Below are positions 10,137 through 22,961 of a stretch of DNA of 64,000 bases, in pieces (within the stretch, counting starts at the first letter, position 1; each line of letters begins with the position of its first letter). This stretch comes from Norana najaformis (taxonomy: Eukaryota; Annelida; Clitellata; Crassiclitellata; Hormogastridae), in NCBI GenBank assembly GCA_964023275.1, contig OZ029917.1, forward strand, positions 30,890,005-30,954,004, given 5' to 3'. A program made the position numbers and the translations under genes. Below the pieces are notes generated by a model. That model was not told the origin of the DNA, ran no database searches, and saw only the letters and a program-made list of their open reading frames with translations.

Positions 10137-10187
10137 GGTTAAAGTGACTAATAGTATTGGCTCTACTGCTTGTTAGTTATGTAAGCA
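10137..10187 (+). repeat. Left copy of a perfect 51-bp inverted repeat
   Basis: Starts GGTTAAAGTGACTAATAG and ends TTAGTTATGTAAGCA. The exact reverse complement is at 13301-13351. The two copies would bound a 3.2 kb interval as long terminal inverted repeats. No matching target-site duplication is seen directly outside them (TGAATT left, AGTTAC right). Confidence 0.8.
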
Positions 10188-13100
10188 GAATAATACCATT
10201 ATGATATAGTTGGTGAAATAATTAGTGATAATATCTAATAATGCTATTGTGATGTTTACGTTTTTATTGATGGTCTGATAATCATGGTTGTTTGTGGTTA
10301 GTTGGAAATTACTGCTGAACACTAAATTTACCAAAATAGTGACAGAGCTAAAAGGGAGATTTTGTTCAGTGAGGTTAAATCAAAACATATTCTGATGCTG
10401 TGTGCTAACAATTATCAGGGGCTCGGTTAGGAAGGGCTAGTTAATTTAGAAGACAAGTGTTATTCCTTAAATACAGTTGCTCTGGATGTTGCTGAAGCAG
10501 ATCGTTGAAATGGATGGGGAGACTGAAGAGGGAGAAGGCAGAATAGGAAGTGTACGAGGCATTCTTTCAGTATCTCCAGCTGGATGTCTGCACTGCCTCA
10601 TATAGCCTGAGCACCTTGGACACACTCTACAAATGGCAACATTTGCAACAGGAAAATCACAGATTCTGTTCTATAACGATGACCCAGGTTCATCAGGGCA
10701 GCGTGTATGCATACAGGTGTATCTGAACGTTTATACAGCACCCTTTAAAACTTCACAAGACCGAATAGCTTCTATGGTCCGATCCGTTATGGGAGGTTTT
10801 CATTGGTAGTGACTGTGTGGCAAAGGGACATAGGTCTGTGAATTCTCAAAGCATTGCTGTCTTAGGAGGATGAGGTTCTTTTGAATGTAGCACAGTCAGC
10901 TGTCTGCTTAAGATGACTCGTTGGTAGGTAGAGTGCAATACTTACAGCCTATGGTTCTTCAGCTTCAGGTCACGCTTCTGAAACCTGTCAGAATGTTCAT
11001 CTTTTACGCTATCCCACGTACCGTATTATCTTGGGTATAATGCTCACTTTTTTCCTGAATAAAATCTGCTCAGTCTGGGTATGCATTGTACTACATTTAG
11101 GCAAACACCCGAGAAGTAACCTGCTACTTACGATGCTATATAAGTTGTCATCATTACAATTACAATTACAAAACACCAATCACACATGAAGACTGTTTTT
11201 GCACTAACCAAAGGCAACAGAAGAAGTTTACATCAGCTGAGTTGCCTTATATTTTATTGGTTTAATTTATTTAACTTGCATTTAGTAGGTTAATTTTATA
11301 ACATAAGAGTTTAAAAGAAAACTATGTCACCGGATGTTTACTTTTATTCCATGGATATAAATATGTACTATAGGAAGCAGTCAGACTGCAAGTAAGTAAG
11401 TACGATAATGGTTTTATAGCGCCTATTTTAACGCTTCTGACTTTGCGTTTACATTGCATGGGCACGCAAAACTTCACCTGTGCATTATACGTAGGTACTA
11501 AGGGGGTCTTGGACAGCAAGCACCAGAGGTGGATAGCTTCTAAAGACTAGGGTGGTTGGGGTGTTGTAGGCTTTGCAGTAGGGTCCAGAGCAGAGGGTAG
11601 CCTTTGGAAGCCAATGCATTTTGAAGCATTTAGAATGAAATAGAGCACATTTAGGTTACATGCTTTCAACTTCCTTATCAAGTGTAGCCTAACTTCTGGT
11701 TTCTTCAACCTATTAGAATTTGACCTGGCTGTTCTGGTAAATGAGTGAATTCCTACAGCTTAGCTTTCTAAGGAGAAGAAAAGCAGTGATTATAATTAGT
11801 ATGGTGTTATTATAGATTCTTTGCAGTAAATGCACAAACTGGATTAGAACTCGTTTCTATTGCATTATAAATGAGTTCAGCCATTGATAAATGATGATTT
11901 TGTATATTAACAGCTGAAGCAGTTAATTTGGTTGTTAACTTCTTTGCCTGAGTGTTATTTAACTTATTTGCCTGAGCATTATTTGACTGATTTGCCTGAG
12001 CGTTATTGCCCTGGAGTTGTTGGCAGTGAGTGTGAAAAGCAGTGCTAACGCAAGCTGGTTATCGATTCACATTAGTGACTCCTTCGACCAAGTGGAGCTG
12101 CTCAACTGTGGAAATCAGAAAGCTGTCAATTATTGGAGTCGGGCTGACCGACCAACCGATCGACCAGCTGCACTGAAAGCACCAGTGACAGTGGCGATGC
12201 GTGTGGCTCAGTCCGTTGGCATGCACACATGGATTGGTGTCATCGACTGGTTCGCCTCGGATTTTATCTGTGAAGAAAGCCGCTTGTCCTCTGCCTCTTC
12301 CACATCTCAGTTGTCATCATTGTTGTCCATTACAGATGTGTTCTGCTGCGATATTATGGTGGTGAAGCAGCCATTAACATGTGTCGAGGTATTTGCCAAC
12401 AAATGCTGGGGAACATGTTTTATCTGATAACACTCTTCTGATAATCAACCTCTAGTGGTTTTTATGGCGGCTGCTGGGGAGAGAAGAGAGTGACCTAATG
12501 AAAAGGCACTGATGACATTCCGCTTAACGTGATTTCATCTGTGTTAAAAGAACGACTTTCCTTTTTGTCGTCTGAGAAGTTGCCCTGAGGCTACACGTCA
12601 TTATGAGATATGTCTATCTTCTAATTCAACGATCACAGATCAACAATGGTAATATAATAAATGGTTGTCTTACCTATGCACATTTTTGTGCCATTGCTTA
12701 TGTTTCTAGGATCTTGATAGATACACTAGGTGTTTTGAAATGTAATCAGTGCATTGAGCAGTTTATGAAATGACAACTAATAGGTAGAGCTCTTTGTATG
12801 TCTCACAATGCTCAGACGATGGGCATCGCAACCCAGATCAGTAGCTAGAGTTAAGCAATGCCCGTGGTGCATTTATTGGCCTTTCTTCTTTACAGTCTGA
12901 TTCCATTTTTAACATCTGCATTTGTATCCAACAGACAGGAAATCTTGTTTCTAGCATTTTTCTCTCTAGAGGTCTTCTATGCTGGTTGATGCAAGGCAAC
13001 TGAGACCAGTGCCAGCCAAGCACAGATCCATCAAAACGACTGAGACCTGTTGTCTCTTCAGTCCAAAGACTACGATAATTACCTGTGCATCTGAATTTCC

Positions 13101-13300
13101 ACTGTCCTTGTTTGTCTCTTCCATTCCATTTACTTGATTGGGAGCATCAGGTGGTCATCCGTTTCATATGTGATTTTCATTCCTTTTATGTTGGTTCATT
13201 ACAAACAGTAGCCTTATATTGGATATGAAAGGAACGAGTTCTTAATAACCGTAAATTCTGGCTACGTATGTTTAGAGCGTCTGCTGCTGGTAAAGACAGA
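10188..13300. other. Interior between the 51-bp inverted repeats
   Basis: No transposase or host exon recognised. It holds a LINE-like tail at about 11095-11175 (GCTATATAAGTTGTCATC followed by three ATTACA units), a 26-bp unit repeated three times at 11936-12006 (TTTGCCTGAGNNTTATT), and a 136-codon + strand ORF at 12017-12427 with no domain features. If the inverted repeats are transposon ends, this is a non-autonomous or decayed element. Confidence 0.4.
11095..11175 (+). repeat. L2-like LINE 3' tail
   Basis: The words GCTATATAAGTTGTCATC and tandem ATTACA match the ends of the LINE copies at 27772 and 40684 (GCGCTNTATAAN... followed by TACAAT or ATTACA repeats). Only the tail is left. Confidence 0.4.
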
Positions 13301-13351
13301 TGCTTACATAACTAACAAGCAGTAGAGCCAATACTATTAGTCACTTTAACC
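13301..13351 (-). repeat. Right copy of the perfect 51-bp inverted repeat
   Basis: Exact reverse complement of 10137-10187 by direct base comparison. The flanking sequence diverges immediately on both sides. Confidence 0.8.
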
Positions 13352-15344
13352 AGTTACAACATTGTGTTTTTAGTTACCAACAATGCCAGTAAACTGCATA
13401 GAGTTTGTACTAGCTTAAAGCATTATGGATCCATTGCATAACTGCACAGTCAGTTGTTCAAATAAGCAGTCTATCTTTAGTTCGAATAATCATAGTTGCT
13501 AAGATCTGTCAGACAGAGGAGTTCACTAGAGAACCGGTAAATGTCAGAGGTTGCCGTTCGAAAGGGAAGCAGCGGAGTGACAGACTTGGTCATTGATGAC
13601 AGGCAGTGTGCAAGTGTTTAGCTGTCTAGATCCTGTGATTTCTCTCAAAACATGAGTAGGTATACACACAAGCAGGTGACCAGATAAGTAATTAGGGTGT
13701 GAATCATTATGTCAATGACTGGCTTGATTAGGAAAGCCAATGACTGTTAAATTAAACGAGTTAAAGTTGACTGGCACGCAGCCAGCCGGGTTCCTTGGCA
13801 AAGCTGAAGAGGAGACTTCTTGTTAACCCAGCACTCTTGACAGACAGACAGACTGACACACACACATGTACCAGCAGGCCCTGGTTAATGCAGAGGGACT
13901 GACCAACAAACAAACCAGGTGACTGACACACCAACAGGCTGACTGACTTACATGCAAGGGACAGGATTTCTCCTGTCAAGTCATGTATAGGTTAAGCTAA
14001 ACATTGGCTTACAGCATTTAGCTAAATGAGTTTAAGTTTGCTTCATTTGAGATGAATTTAGTCCAGATGGAAATGCATTCCATTATTCACATACATGTAG
14101 CTCTGGATGTTGGTGTTGGTCCGAGAGTAACTAACTGTTCAGATTCTTTCAGGTTATCTGAATAATTACTATGGGTCATCGTTGTCCAGAATATGGGAGG
14201 CCTTTCTGGACAATGAGTTGTTCAGAATATTTAACTTTGTGAGAACAAAACAGACATTTATTTTTCCGTTTGTCACGATTTTCTCTGTATTACCATTCGT
14301 TTCTGTTATATATTTTTCTTAAAAAGCCAACTCTATATTACCATATGCAACCTGTTACTCAGAACTGCCTGCTTGCCTACCTACATCAGAAGGAAAATAT
14401 TCAATCACTGTTATTAGTTTATGGTATTAGTAGTTGTTAGGCTGTTATTAGTTTATGGTTTGCAGAGAGTGTATATTTTGGTTTATTATGTTTTTTTATA
14501 TGAATATTATATATACATTTGATAGATATTATATATGTGTGCCACACCTCATCAGTTCTAATAGTCTAGCTGTTTTTATTTTGTTCAAAACTTTAGAAAT
14601 TATAATTTGATAGTCCTATCCATCCTGTTAATAAGTTTATGACGTAGTCTCTTGTAGTCTTTGTGCCTTATGCGGCTCTTTATTTCCCTCTGGAAAAATG
14701 CCACAGCAGGGCTTTTCTGTTTCAAAGAATGGCTCTTAGTGGCTTAGTGATTTGAGTGGAGCTGGCACATTGTGTTGAGCTTGTCTTGCTGTTCTGATTC
14801 GGTCGTCTGGAACTTGAGAATACTGGACAGCTAATGCTGCATGCGCTCACGTGACCAGTGTTTCTCTGGGTATTCATACTGTGCCATTGGAGCTGTAATC
14901 AATCACGTCTACCTATTGACCCATTCCTGTGGTTAGATGCTCTTAACGTACCCTTATGGAAATCCTGCTGCTATGCTGTAGTAGCCGTTTCTCTTGCTGC
15001 AGTGGATGAATGCCAGTTAACTTGGATTAAAATGACAGATGAAGTTAGCTTACTGCTCTGCTCTTATCTGAACCTGAAAAATAAAAGCAACAGTCAGTTT
15101 ATTACTGAACACTTATACAACTCTTCTTCTTTTCTAACATGGTTGCTTCTTCTGCTGGGAAGTTCATTATGAAAATAGCTACAAAACACCTTGAGAACCA
15201 CTGGACAGGAATCTTATGTTTAAACCCCATGTAACCAGCCTTCGTAAATTTTATTTATCATACCAGGGCGATATCCCTGGCAAAGGAAATGTCACAAACT
15301 ATAGCCTGCGCATTTGTTTATGTCCTTTATTACGCCAGCTCAGT
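13352..15344. other. Non-coding stretch
   Basis: Contains a short GACA/CACA-rich patch (13841-13870) and AT-rich sequence around 14470-14545. The 104-codon ORF at 14858 lacks recognisable features. Nothing else found. Confidence 0.5.
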
Positions 15345-15483
15345 TGGGACATGGCAGCCGATTGGATAGAGTGCTCAGCTGGTAATGTGGAGAGTACAGG
15401 TGTGAGCTGCCCTGAGGTGGTTACTATGTAGGGACCTTGAGCAAGTCCTTAACTCACAGTTGCTCAGCACCATTGATTGATGC
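15345..15483 (+). repeat. tRNA-derived SINE, copy 1
   Basis: The head resembles a tRNA promoter: GGCAGCCGATTGGATAGAG (A-box-like) and AGTACAGGTGTGAGCTGCC in place of the B box. The body reads GGACCTTGAGCAAGTCCTTAA and TTGCTCAGCACCATTGAT. The same order is seen, better preserved, at 22733-22862. The CCTTGAGCAAG...CCTTAAC block resembles the central domain of V-type SINEs; that link is inference. Confidence 0.6.
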
Positions 15484-15905
15484 TTGCAATTCTCTTGCAC
15501 ATCCTTAACCCTACTTAGTCAGTTGCTTTGGCTTCCTGTAGAATTTGGAGTAAGATTTAAACTGTCTTGTTTGACTTTTAGAGTTCTTAGCATGGGCACT
15601 CCTTCCTACCTTCAGCAACTAGGCATTTCTTATGTCCCTCTTCAGAGAGTCTTTTGGCTGAGCCATGATGAAGCACTGGGCTCTTGTGTGTTCCATGCGG
15701 CTGCCTCAAGGAATGAAACTGACTATCAGTCTTCCTTCAAAGCTCAAATTCTTTTTCTTTCTTCAAAAAACTCACTACTACTCACTTTCAAACATTTGGA
15801 CATCTGCCTGCACTTGTCAGCTGACTAGACATGCCTCAGATTCAAATTTCTCTGTGAAATTGTGAATGTTACAAATTTTTTGTGATGATGATGATGATGA
15901 TGAGC
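15484..15905 (+). mobile_element. L2/CR1-like LINE 3' fragment
   Basis: The translation LLWLPVEFGVRFKLSCLTF followed by MGTPSYLQQL matches the conserved end of L2/CR1-like ORF2 proteins (LxWLPVxxRIxFK...APxYL). Later sequence is degraded. It ends near a (GAT)n tract at 15884-15902. Confidence 0.65.
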
Positions 15906-16965
15906 TTTAAAAAATAACAGTAATACAGAATTGTCTAGGCTGGAACTGATGACTAAGGCTGGAGTTGGTGAGTATGACTGGCATTCCTTGGGCTCCTTTT
16001 CCTAACTGCCTTGGTTTGAACTAATGCTAAATTTAAAGAATGTATCTCTGATCTTTCTGGCAAGAAAAAGATGAGAAATTTCACAATAGCAATTATGCGT
16101 AGCATGACAAAAGAAAGCTTGATAGTCAATGGGTTGGAAAAAAATAATCATTCAGGAAGAGGGCTTAGGTAAATGATGCTTCCTGTTCACCCACATGACA
16201 AGCAGATGCCATGATCAAATGCCAAAAATTTTATGTGATTTTTTTGATTTGAGACAGAGCAGAAATATCCTGCTTAGTATTCAAGTCTGACCATCTGGCA
16301 ACTGTGACTGTCCGTGATTCTAATTCCGTCAGCTTTAGCACCTAATCAGTGACATTTCTTCAGCAATATCCCTCTGACGTTTGCAATTTCCTTGCAGTCA
16401 TGCATGAATTATGAATTCCTGTTTGGCATCTTGGTCAATAAATTCAAATTCTGGATTGTAAGTAGTCAATGGTGCTTCAAATCTTAATGAAATCTTAATA
16501 AATTATCTGTGCAAGTGCAGACAAAATGCTGTTACTAGCCAGGGATTTGTTTGCTCTTGACTTCCTGGCATCTGCTCACAAATGAACTCTGGCAGTTATT
16601 AGAGGATCACATTCCTAAAACGATTCAAGTCCTGGTCTGGTTTTAAGACTGGGTTGTAGATAATTCGCTAGCTGTGATGATAATAATAATGTTTACAGAG
16701 GACTTGGCTTATGGTCTTCATGTAACAGAAGGGGTTCCAGATAAAATTCCTGTTGTAGTTTTGGTTCAAGAAATGATATGTTGTCATATTTTAGGGATCA
16801 GTGCTAATGTTTCTGGGGCCTAATTATTTCTATTGCTCATCACTCCATTTCTTGTTGTGTTAAAACAGTTGAGCATTTAGAATTTTGTCCATGGCACCCA
16901 AAGACTGTTAGATAGCAGCTGTGACTGATGGTTTAAGATGTAAAAACCAACTGGTTGGATTTATC
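15906..16965. other. Non-coding stretch
   Basis: AT-rich, no coding signal. No repeat recognised apart from short AAT runs near 16680. Confidence 0.5.
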
Positions 16966-18055
16966 TCAGTAATTAGTTACAGCAACTAGTTACTGGACAG
17001 AATAAGTAACTAGTTACCATAAAAACTTACTTTAGAAAAAGAGTAACTTATTACTGATTACAGTTGCTTTATAAAAGTAACTAATTATTTTTAAGTACTA
17101 CGCATTAAAATGTTAACTTCAGGCTTGGCTGCATTGGTGCTTAATCGTAATGTAATAAGCAGGTTAATAACAATAATATAAAATATATTTAAAATGCATT
17201 GAAACACATGCTGCATTAGATAACTGGGCCTTTGTTGGCTTGCAACAGAAGAACCATCTCAAAATGTTTGTTGTTAAATCAGTTGCATCTAGATGTGAGG
17301 ATCTTGTCATCCACGCTAAAGAGTTGTTCATTCTGTGCATGAGACAGTATTCTGGTACTGAATTTAAGGAAAACTTCTTCACAGAACCTAGTGCAAAGCA
17401 CCAATAAATCAATTAAAATAATGCTAAATAAAAAACACAGCATATCTTGCAACATTAAATCAATAAAGTTCACAAAAAATATACTAAAAACCAGATATTA
17501 TGCTTTCTTTAAATTTCTGTCCAGCATGGAGATCGTAAACATGTTTTAAAACTTTAAACAGGCTAGCAAGCGTGAAGCGTATGCACCACAAAATGCTTTA
17601 GAAAATTGAACGTGCTTTGGATTGTTGTACTAGGAACAAAGTTTGCACTTTACCAAAACGTTTCTGTCAGTTTGGCTGACAAATTCGAAGAGTGCTTTCA
17701 TATGCCAAGCATCGAAAGCTATTTTTTGACTTAAACTTTCAGCTTCCTCCATGAAGAAATCGACAATTAAAATGAAAGAGATGTCAATACTAACGGAAAT
17801 GTTTGATCTGTGGAAATGCACTTTCATCAAAGAATTGCATGTCAAGGATAGAACCACTTTCAATTACACTTAGCCATAACATGAGCTGTATCATACCATA
17901 CGATGCGATCATGGCCTGATTCAAAGTAACACTAAGTAACTAAAGTTTTTGTCTTACTGTTACTTTTTCAAATGTAATTAGCTACAGCAAAAGTTTAATA
18001 AATAGTAATTAGTTACAGGAACTTGTTACAAGTAACATGGTAATTCACAACGCTG
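16966..18055 (-). mobile_element. hAT-like element, decayed
   Basis: Both ends are rich in the word GTAACTAGTTAC and relatives (16968-17065 and 17930-18040), as in subterminal repeats of hAT elements. The right end, as reverse complement, starts CAGCGTTGTGAATTACC. The minus-strand translation at 17700-17520 holds a BED-finger-like motif: VLVKCKLCS, then, after frameshifts, ASLFKVLKHVYDLHAGQKF (expected Cys-x2-Cys...His-x3-His). The rest of the transposase is eroded or absent. Confidence 0.55.
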
Positions 18056-18256
18056 ATGACTTTATTAAGTGCTTGATGGAATGAAAATAGAGCAAATATT
18101 AACCTAATTTTTGTCCTGGGTTGTTGCTGAAGCAATTTTGATTTCTTTCATGTGTTTCTAGGTATGTGCTAAGTCAACTTTAGTTTCTAAGCATGCCTAA
18201 ACTTGTTTTGAGAATTGTTCCATTGTTCCTAATACAATTCCGTGCTTGTATCTTGA

Positions 18257-18529
<273 letters not shown>

Positions 18530-18679
18530 TGAATGGTTTAAATCCTTCAGCTGGCTGTAATATTTTTTCTGCATTTAAATATACAATTACAAATGTGTAA
18601 AGCATGTGCTTCAATTACCACTAAATCTAAAATGCAAGCAAAACTTTACATTAATGTGAACTTATTGTTGGGCAGGAAC

Positions 18680-19190
18680 AACAACAATAATGTTAGAACT
18701 TCTACGGCATCACTGTACTGATGCTCAGGACATTAGTTAATGGCTGCTACTATGCAAATTCATAGTGCAAGCCAAATTCCAGGGTTAGCACAGTCAAAAC
18801 GCCAAGAAGGGAATTCAAGAAGACAAGGAAACAGCCTGTGGAGGAAATGTGTCGAGGAAGAGATGAGTTTTTAGTCAAGATCTGAAGGCCAAAACAGACT
18901 TTACTGACTTTACAGGGAGAACATTTGCCAGAAGAGAGTTCCAGAAACTAGAGCCCGCGACAGTAAAGGCACCCCTGCTGAGAGATGTCCTGATCCGTGA
19001 AATAGTCAGATTTAGTCATCCAGAAGACCTGGTGGAGTAGAGATGAGTCTTGGGAATTATCACGGAGTGAAGATAGTACAGTTGGCTGAAATATAGTCTT
19101 GTATACGATTGGCCTTGTTTTGAAAATTTGCTTTTCTATGGATATAAGTCTGGACATTTTATAGCACTTTAAGATCAACCGTAGGCACTA
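18680..19190. repeat. SINE-like repeat, family A relative, plus adjoining dispersed repeat
   Basis: 18690-18770 follows the motif order of family A (ACTTCTACGGCATCACTG...GGACATTAGTTAATGGC). It continues into GTTTTTAGTCAAGATCTGAAG and GAGTTCCAGAAACTAGAG, words typical of a widespread short interspersed sequence. No coding potential on either strand. Confidence 0.4.
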
Positions 19191-19562
19191 ATTATGATTA
19201 TGATTACCAAGTTAGACCCTAAGATAGGGAACATGTGCTGCACAAACATGTGCTTCTCCCAAAATTATAGTGTTATCCAGTAAATTATCTACCAGTAATC
19301 AAACAGTGTCTACCTATAAATTAACAGTTTATATAATTTCTAGGTTAAGGCTAACAGCCTACAATAAAGAAATTTTTGCCACTTAATGGTGTCTTGCAAG
19401 TAATTGCCGACTTCATATTTCCACTTTGCAAACTATGACAAAAGTTATGGCATCAAGAAAAGGAATCTGGAATTTGGAGGTAGGCAAAATATTCGAGCGC
19501 AAATGGATTTATAAAAGAAACTAAATTATCGGAACCATTTTACATTTAGAACTTGTCCTGTT
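19191..19562. other. Intronic sequence
   Basis: No feature recognised. Confidence 0.5.
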
Positions 19563-19701
19563 ATTTACAAACCAGTAGATTCGAAACCTTCAAAATTAGA
19601 GTTATCATTATCATCAAAAATAAATGAAATGTCTCTTCAGCAGATCTAATCAAAACCTTTGAAATCAGTTATTTTTATAATTAACATCAAACAGCAAATT
19701 A
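19563..19701 (-). mobile_element. Fragment of pogo-type element (older host copy)
   Basis: Nearly identical (one difference noticed) to 20594-20733, and encodes on the minus strand the last residues of a pogo-type transposase (FDDNDNSNFEGFE; compare FDDEESDFEGFE at 51790). The match stops exactly at the TA where the inverted repeat starting at 19702 begins, as expected if a sister element jumped into this copy. Confidence 0.6.
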
Positions 19702-21235
19702 CCGTATATACTCGCGTATAAGTCGAGAAATTTTAGACTATTTCAGGTTGACGAAAAAGCTCTTCGACTTATACGCGCGACGCTAAATAGACAGATGATT
19801 TTCGGACCGATTTTCGGACTGAAATTTAAACAATGCAAAAAGCGGACCTAAAATTACGTTTGTTTCAGTTGTCTGCTTTTTACATCATTTTTCAAGAGAA
19901 ATGACATTTTATATGCTTTCTGAATAAATATTGGTCAAAACGAAATATACTTCACTTATAATAATGTTATTGTATATATCATGCGTCAAAAGCGAATTCC
20001 TTTATTATCGCCTGCTGAGACCTCCGCCCGAAGAAATGAAATATTATCAAGGTATGCATACCTTATTCCTAATCGTTACATCACGATTTCTATAGTGCCA
20101 AAAGCCATGAAACCAACTTCAGCACTGGCTTAGTCTCATAATCGGAGTACGGAAACAAATAACCTACCGGGTAACATCAGAGTGCGAAATTCCAGTACAA
20201 ATCAAAGTATTATGTGGCTAAAATTCGCTCCGTCCTTAGAAGTTGTTCATAACGAACTTTTAAATGAATGCAATGCAGTCTATTGCGTATAGAGCAAACT
20301 CGATTTTGAACTCCTTGATAAACAACGTGAATAGTGTGTAATGTCTCGCAACCAATACACAACCATAATCGTCTTCAGTGCCCTAAAAAGCAAAGTCGTT
20401 GGAACCAGCGTTTCCAAAAGCGATTAGTAAACATCATAATTGACAGGCTGGTAAGTCAGGCAGATTACGGAACCCCGATGCACATCAAAGTACCGGTATG
20501 AGTCGGTCAACATGGCTGAAATTCGCACCCAGTCCTTAGAAGTTGGTCACAAAGAACCTCTAAATAAACACAACCTACGGTCTATAGATTTTGCTTTACA
20601 AACCAGTAGATTCGAAACCTTCAAAATTAGAGTTATCATTATCATCAAAAATAAATGAAATGTCTCTTCAGCAGATTTAATCAAAACCTTTGAAATCAGT
20701 TATTTTTATAATTAACATCAAACAGCAAATTAAATATATCTTCAGTTCATTCTGGGTCACCTGTGTAAATGTCAGTTTTGTAGTCACCTTCATTGATTTC
20801 TGAGTACTCTGCGTTAGATGACATTTTGTAAGTTTTGTCGATAGTGTCGATTATTGGACTGTCCATGGCATTACTAATGCTGCATTGTAAAAACAACCGT
20901 TCTGCAATTTTTCTGAGCAGATCACCCCAAGTGAGCCTCAACCATTTATGAAGCAAAGGCAAATCAGATTTTCTTCATGTTGCCACCTTTGGTTAGCATT
21001 GCCTTGCCTGATACGTACAATCCACTCCATCCAAAATTTAGGAACTGGTCTTTAAATGGTTTGTTCAGGCAAACATCCAGCAGTTCAGTCATAACAGATT
21101 GGAGTTGGTAAGAGAGGTCATCTGCAGGTGTTTTGACCCAGAAGAAAGAAGTGATGTCATTTTGGAAGTCTGGACATCTAGTTTATGCCAGAGTCAGAAA
21201 GCAGTAACAGTGTGATTCAGTGGTGGTTTGGTAAT
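19702..21235 (-). mobile_element. pogo-type transposon with transposase remnant
   Basis: The left end CCGTATATACTCGCGTATAA is preceded by TA and is followed at 19763-19778 by its inverted partner TCGACTTATACGCG. The minus-strand translation from about 21110 reads ELLDVCLNKPFKDQF, then LTKGGNMKK, then LQCSISNAMDS and finally FEGFE. This is the C-terminal half of the same transposase as at 51760-52160. Stops and frameshifts are present. A ~300-bp internal duplication is visible (20190-20290 against 20490-20590, sharing GTCCTTAGAAGTTG). The right end was not located. Confidence 0.65.
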
Positions 21236-21400
21236 TGCAATTGTAATTGAAAATTTATAAAGTACTTCTTAGAGGATAAACTCAACAGGGGCGCTTCTGA
21301 CCCAAACAAGTAGAATCACTAGTAAACAGTGCAGTTTTCAGGTGCTTGTGGAACCCTGAGAGGGGGAGGGAGAGGAGCTCAAGTGGTGACAGCAAGTTGA
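21236..21400 (-). repeat. L2-like LINE tail, minus orientation
   Basis: AATTGCAATTGTAATTGAAA followed by TTTATAAAGTACTTCTTAGAG is the reverse complement of the LINE 3' ends seen at 40655-40684. Only the end of the element is recognisable. Confidence 0.45.
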
Positions 21401-21859
21401 TCAGAAAGATAAGTTGCCTTAATCAAGATACACCAAATTTGCCTGTGCATATATACACATGCAATCTTTGGAAGAAAAACATAGCATCAAATTGGCTAAG
21501 ACTGTAACATTGTATAGATCCAGGTAAGACGAACTCAAGCTTTGTGTGCTTTTGCACTGCAATATGTCTTTGGGCATGGCCCATCATGTCTGTCAGCCTT
21601 CATCATGTCAACAGCAAGCCTTCCTTCTAGAAGCCGACTATGATTCCCAGATGGCCATCAGCATGAGCTGCCATCACCAAAGCTGAAGTTTGACAACAGC
21701 TGCCTTGAGCTGGGCTATTGCTCTAATTGTAAGCCTCTGTCAACATATCTGTTGCAACATTTCATCTGACATAAATTCCTCCAAAGACTTCTCAGCCTTC
21801 TTAGATTTGCCGTCCAGTCAGTCTTCGGGAGTTATAGTTGTTCTTCTTCAGGGCTTCAT

Positions 21860-22195
21860 CTTTCTCTCTGGCATCCTCCCATCACTTCCTCTGTCAAATT
21901 TAGTAGTCACTCTTTAGTCTGTGCTGCACCAACCATAAGGAACAAACTCCCACCTGACAGTTCACTCATCTTCAATCAGTCAGTCACTCTGGATTCTTCT
22001 CCTTTTTCTTGTTCAGTCTACTGGAGCAACTCATTCACAACTCAAAACTGAATTTTTTAAGCTAGGCATTTACTCTATTTCCTCTCTTTCACCATCCTGC
22101 AAAGAACTATTACATCATAGAATCTTTCTATGGTCAAAGCATGACCTAACTAGTCTTGGCTTCACCTCTCCAGATTTCCACTCGGCACTGAAACT
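21860..22195 (+). mobile_element. Probable L2-like LINE 3' fragment
   Basis: AAPTIRNKLPPDSS followed further on, in another frame, by SQLKTEFFKLGIYS resembles the APxxWNxLPP...SFKxxLKTxLF ending of L2-like ORF2 proteins. Heavily degraded. Confidence 0.45.
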
Positions 22196-22732
22196 GATCA
22201 AAGAAAATGGCAGTTGTGGATTGGATCAACTCGTTGTACGCATGTATGTAGCAGAACATTTGTAATGTGCCATTCGACAATGTGGACTGGTTCTGAGACC
22301 CATCTGTGATCCATTTTGTGATCTGTCTATGTGCCGTGTCAGTGCAGATTGTAATAGCTGTCCATTCATGTGATTAGACCAGTACTCCAATCTGCATTCA
22401 ACTGCTTTTGCCCAAATTAAATAAGAAAAAAGTATTGAAATTGGCAGTTGTTGGCCAACCTGTGGACTTTTATCTTTCTACAGAAAATATTTTAGATGAA
22501 TTTTTATTCTTTACATGTTTGTTATGTATGGCTTTGTTGAATTGCTAAATTTAAATAGGGCTGAATGCAAACTAATTTTGTGAACATTTTACTTGCAACA
22601 CTTATAATTATTTAGATAATTTTTAATCGGAAGACATTTATGTGTGGTCTAACATTGTCCGTTTGTTTTTGATGGCATGGAGGATCTGTGTTCACATATG
22701 TAATCATGTATGTTGTCCCTAAAAATCTTTGT

Positions 22733-22910
22733 GGGGCGGGGTAGCTGATTGGTTAGAGTATTCGGCTTGTAACGTGGGGAGTACGGATTCGAGCCTCGCC
22801 TGTGTAGGAATCTTGAGCAAGTCCTTGACCCGCATTTGCTCAGCGCCATCAATTTATGTTTGGTCATTATATAGTGATGCTTAATATATGCAGAAATAAT
22901 AAAAAAAGTT
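22733..22910 (+). repeat. tRNA-derived SINE, copy 2 (best preserved)
   Basis: The tRNA-like head GCGGGGTAGCTGATTGGTTA (A-box) and GGATTCGAGCC (B-box, close to GGTTCGANNCC) are followed by ATCTTGAGCAAGTCCTTGAC and CATTTGCTCAGCGCCATC. The tail is AT-rich (AATAATAAAAAAAG). It shares its body with 15345-15483. It is not a tRNA gene: no cloverleaf 3' half follows the B box. Confidence 0.7.
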
Positions 22911-22961
22911 TGGTAGTTTTTTAATTGCTGTTGTCATGTCTGTGCTTCAGCCAAAAGATCT

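Noticed and set aside
12017..12427. 136-codon + strand ORF
   Set aside because: Long for chance, but no domain, no start context, no splice partners and no recognisable family; kept only as a note within the inverted-repeat interval.
22733..22805. Possible tRNA gene
   Set aside because: A and B boxes are present but the sequence does not close into a cloverleaf; it is a SINE head.
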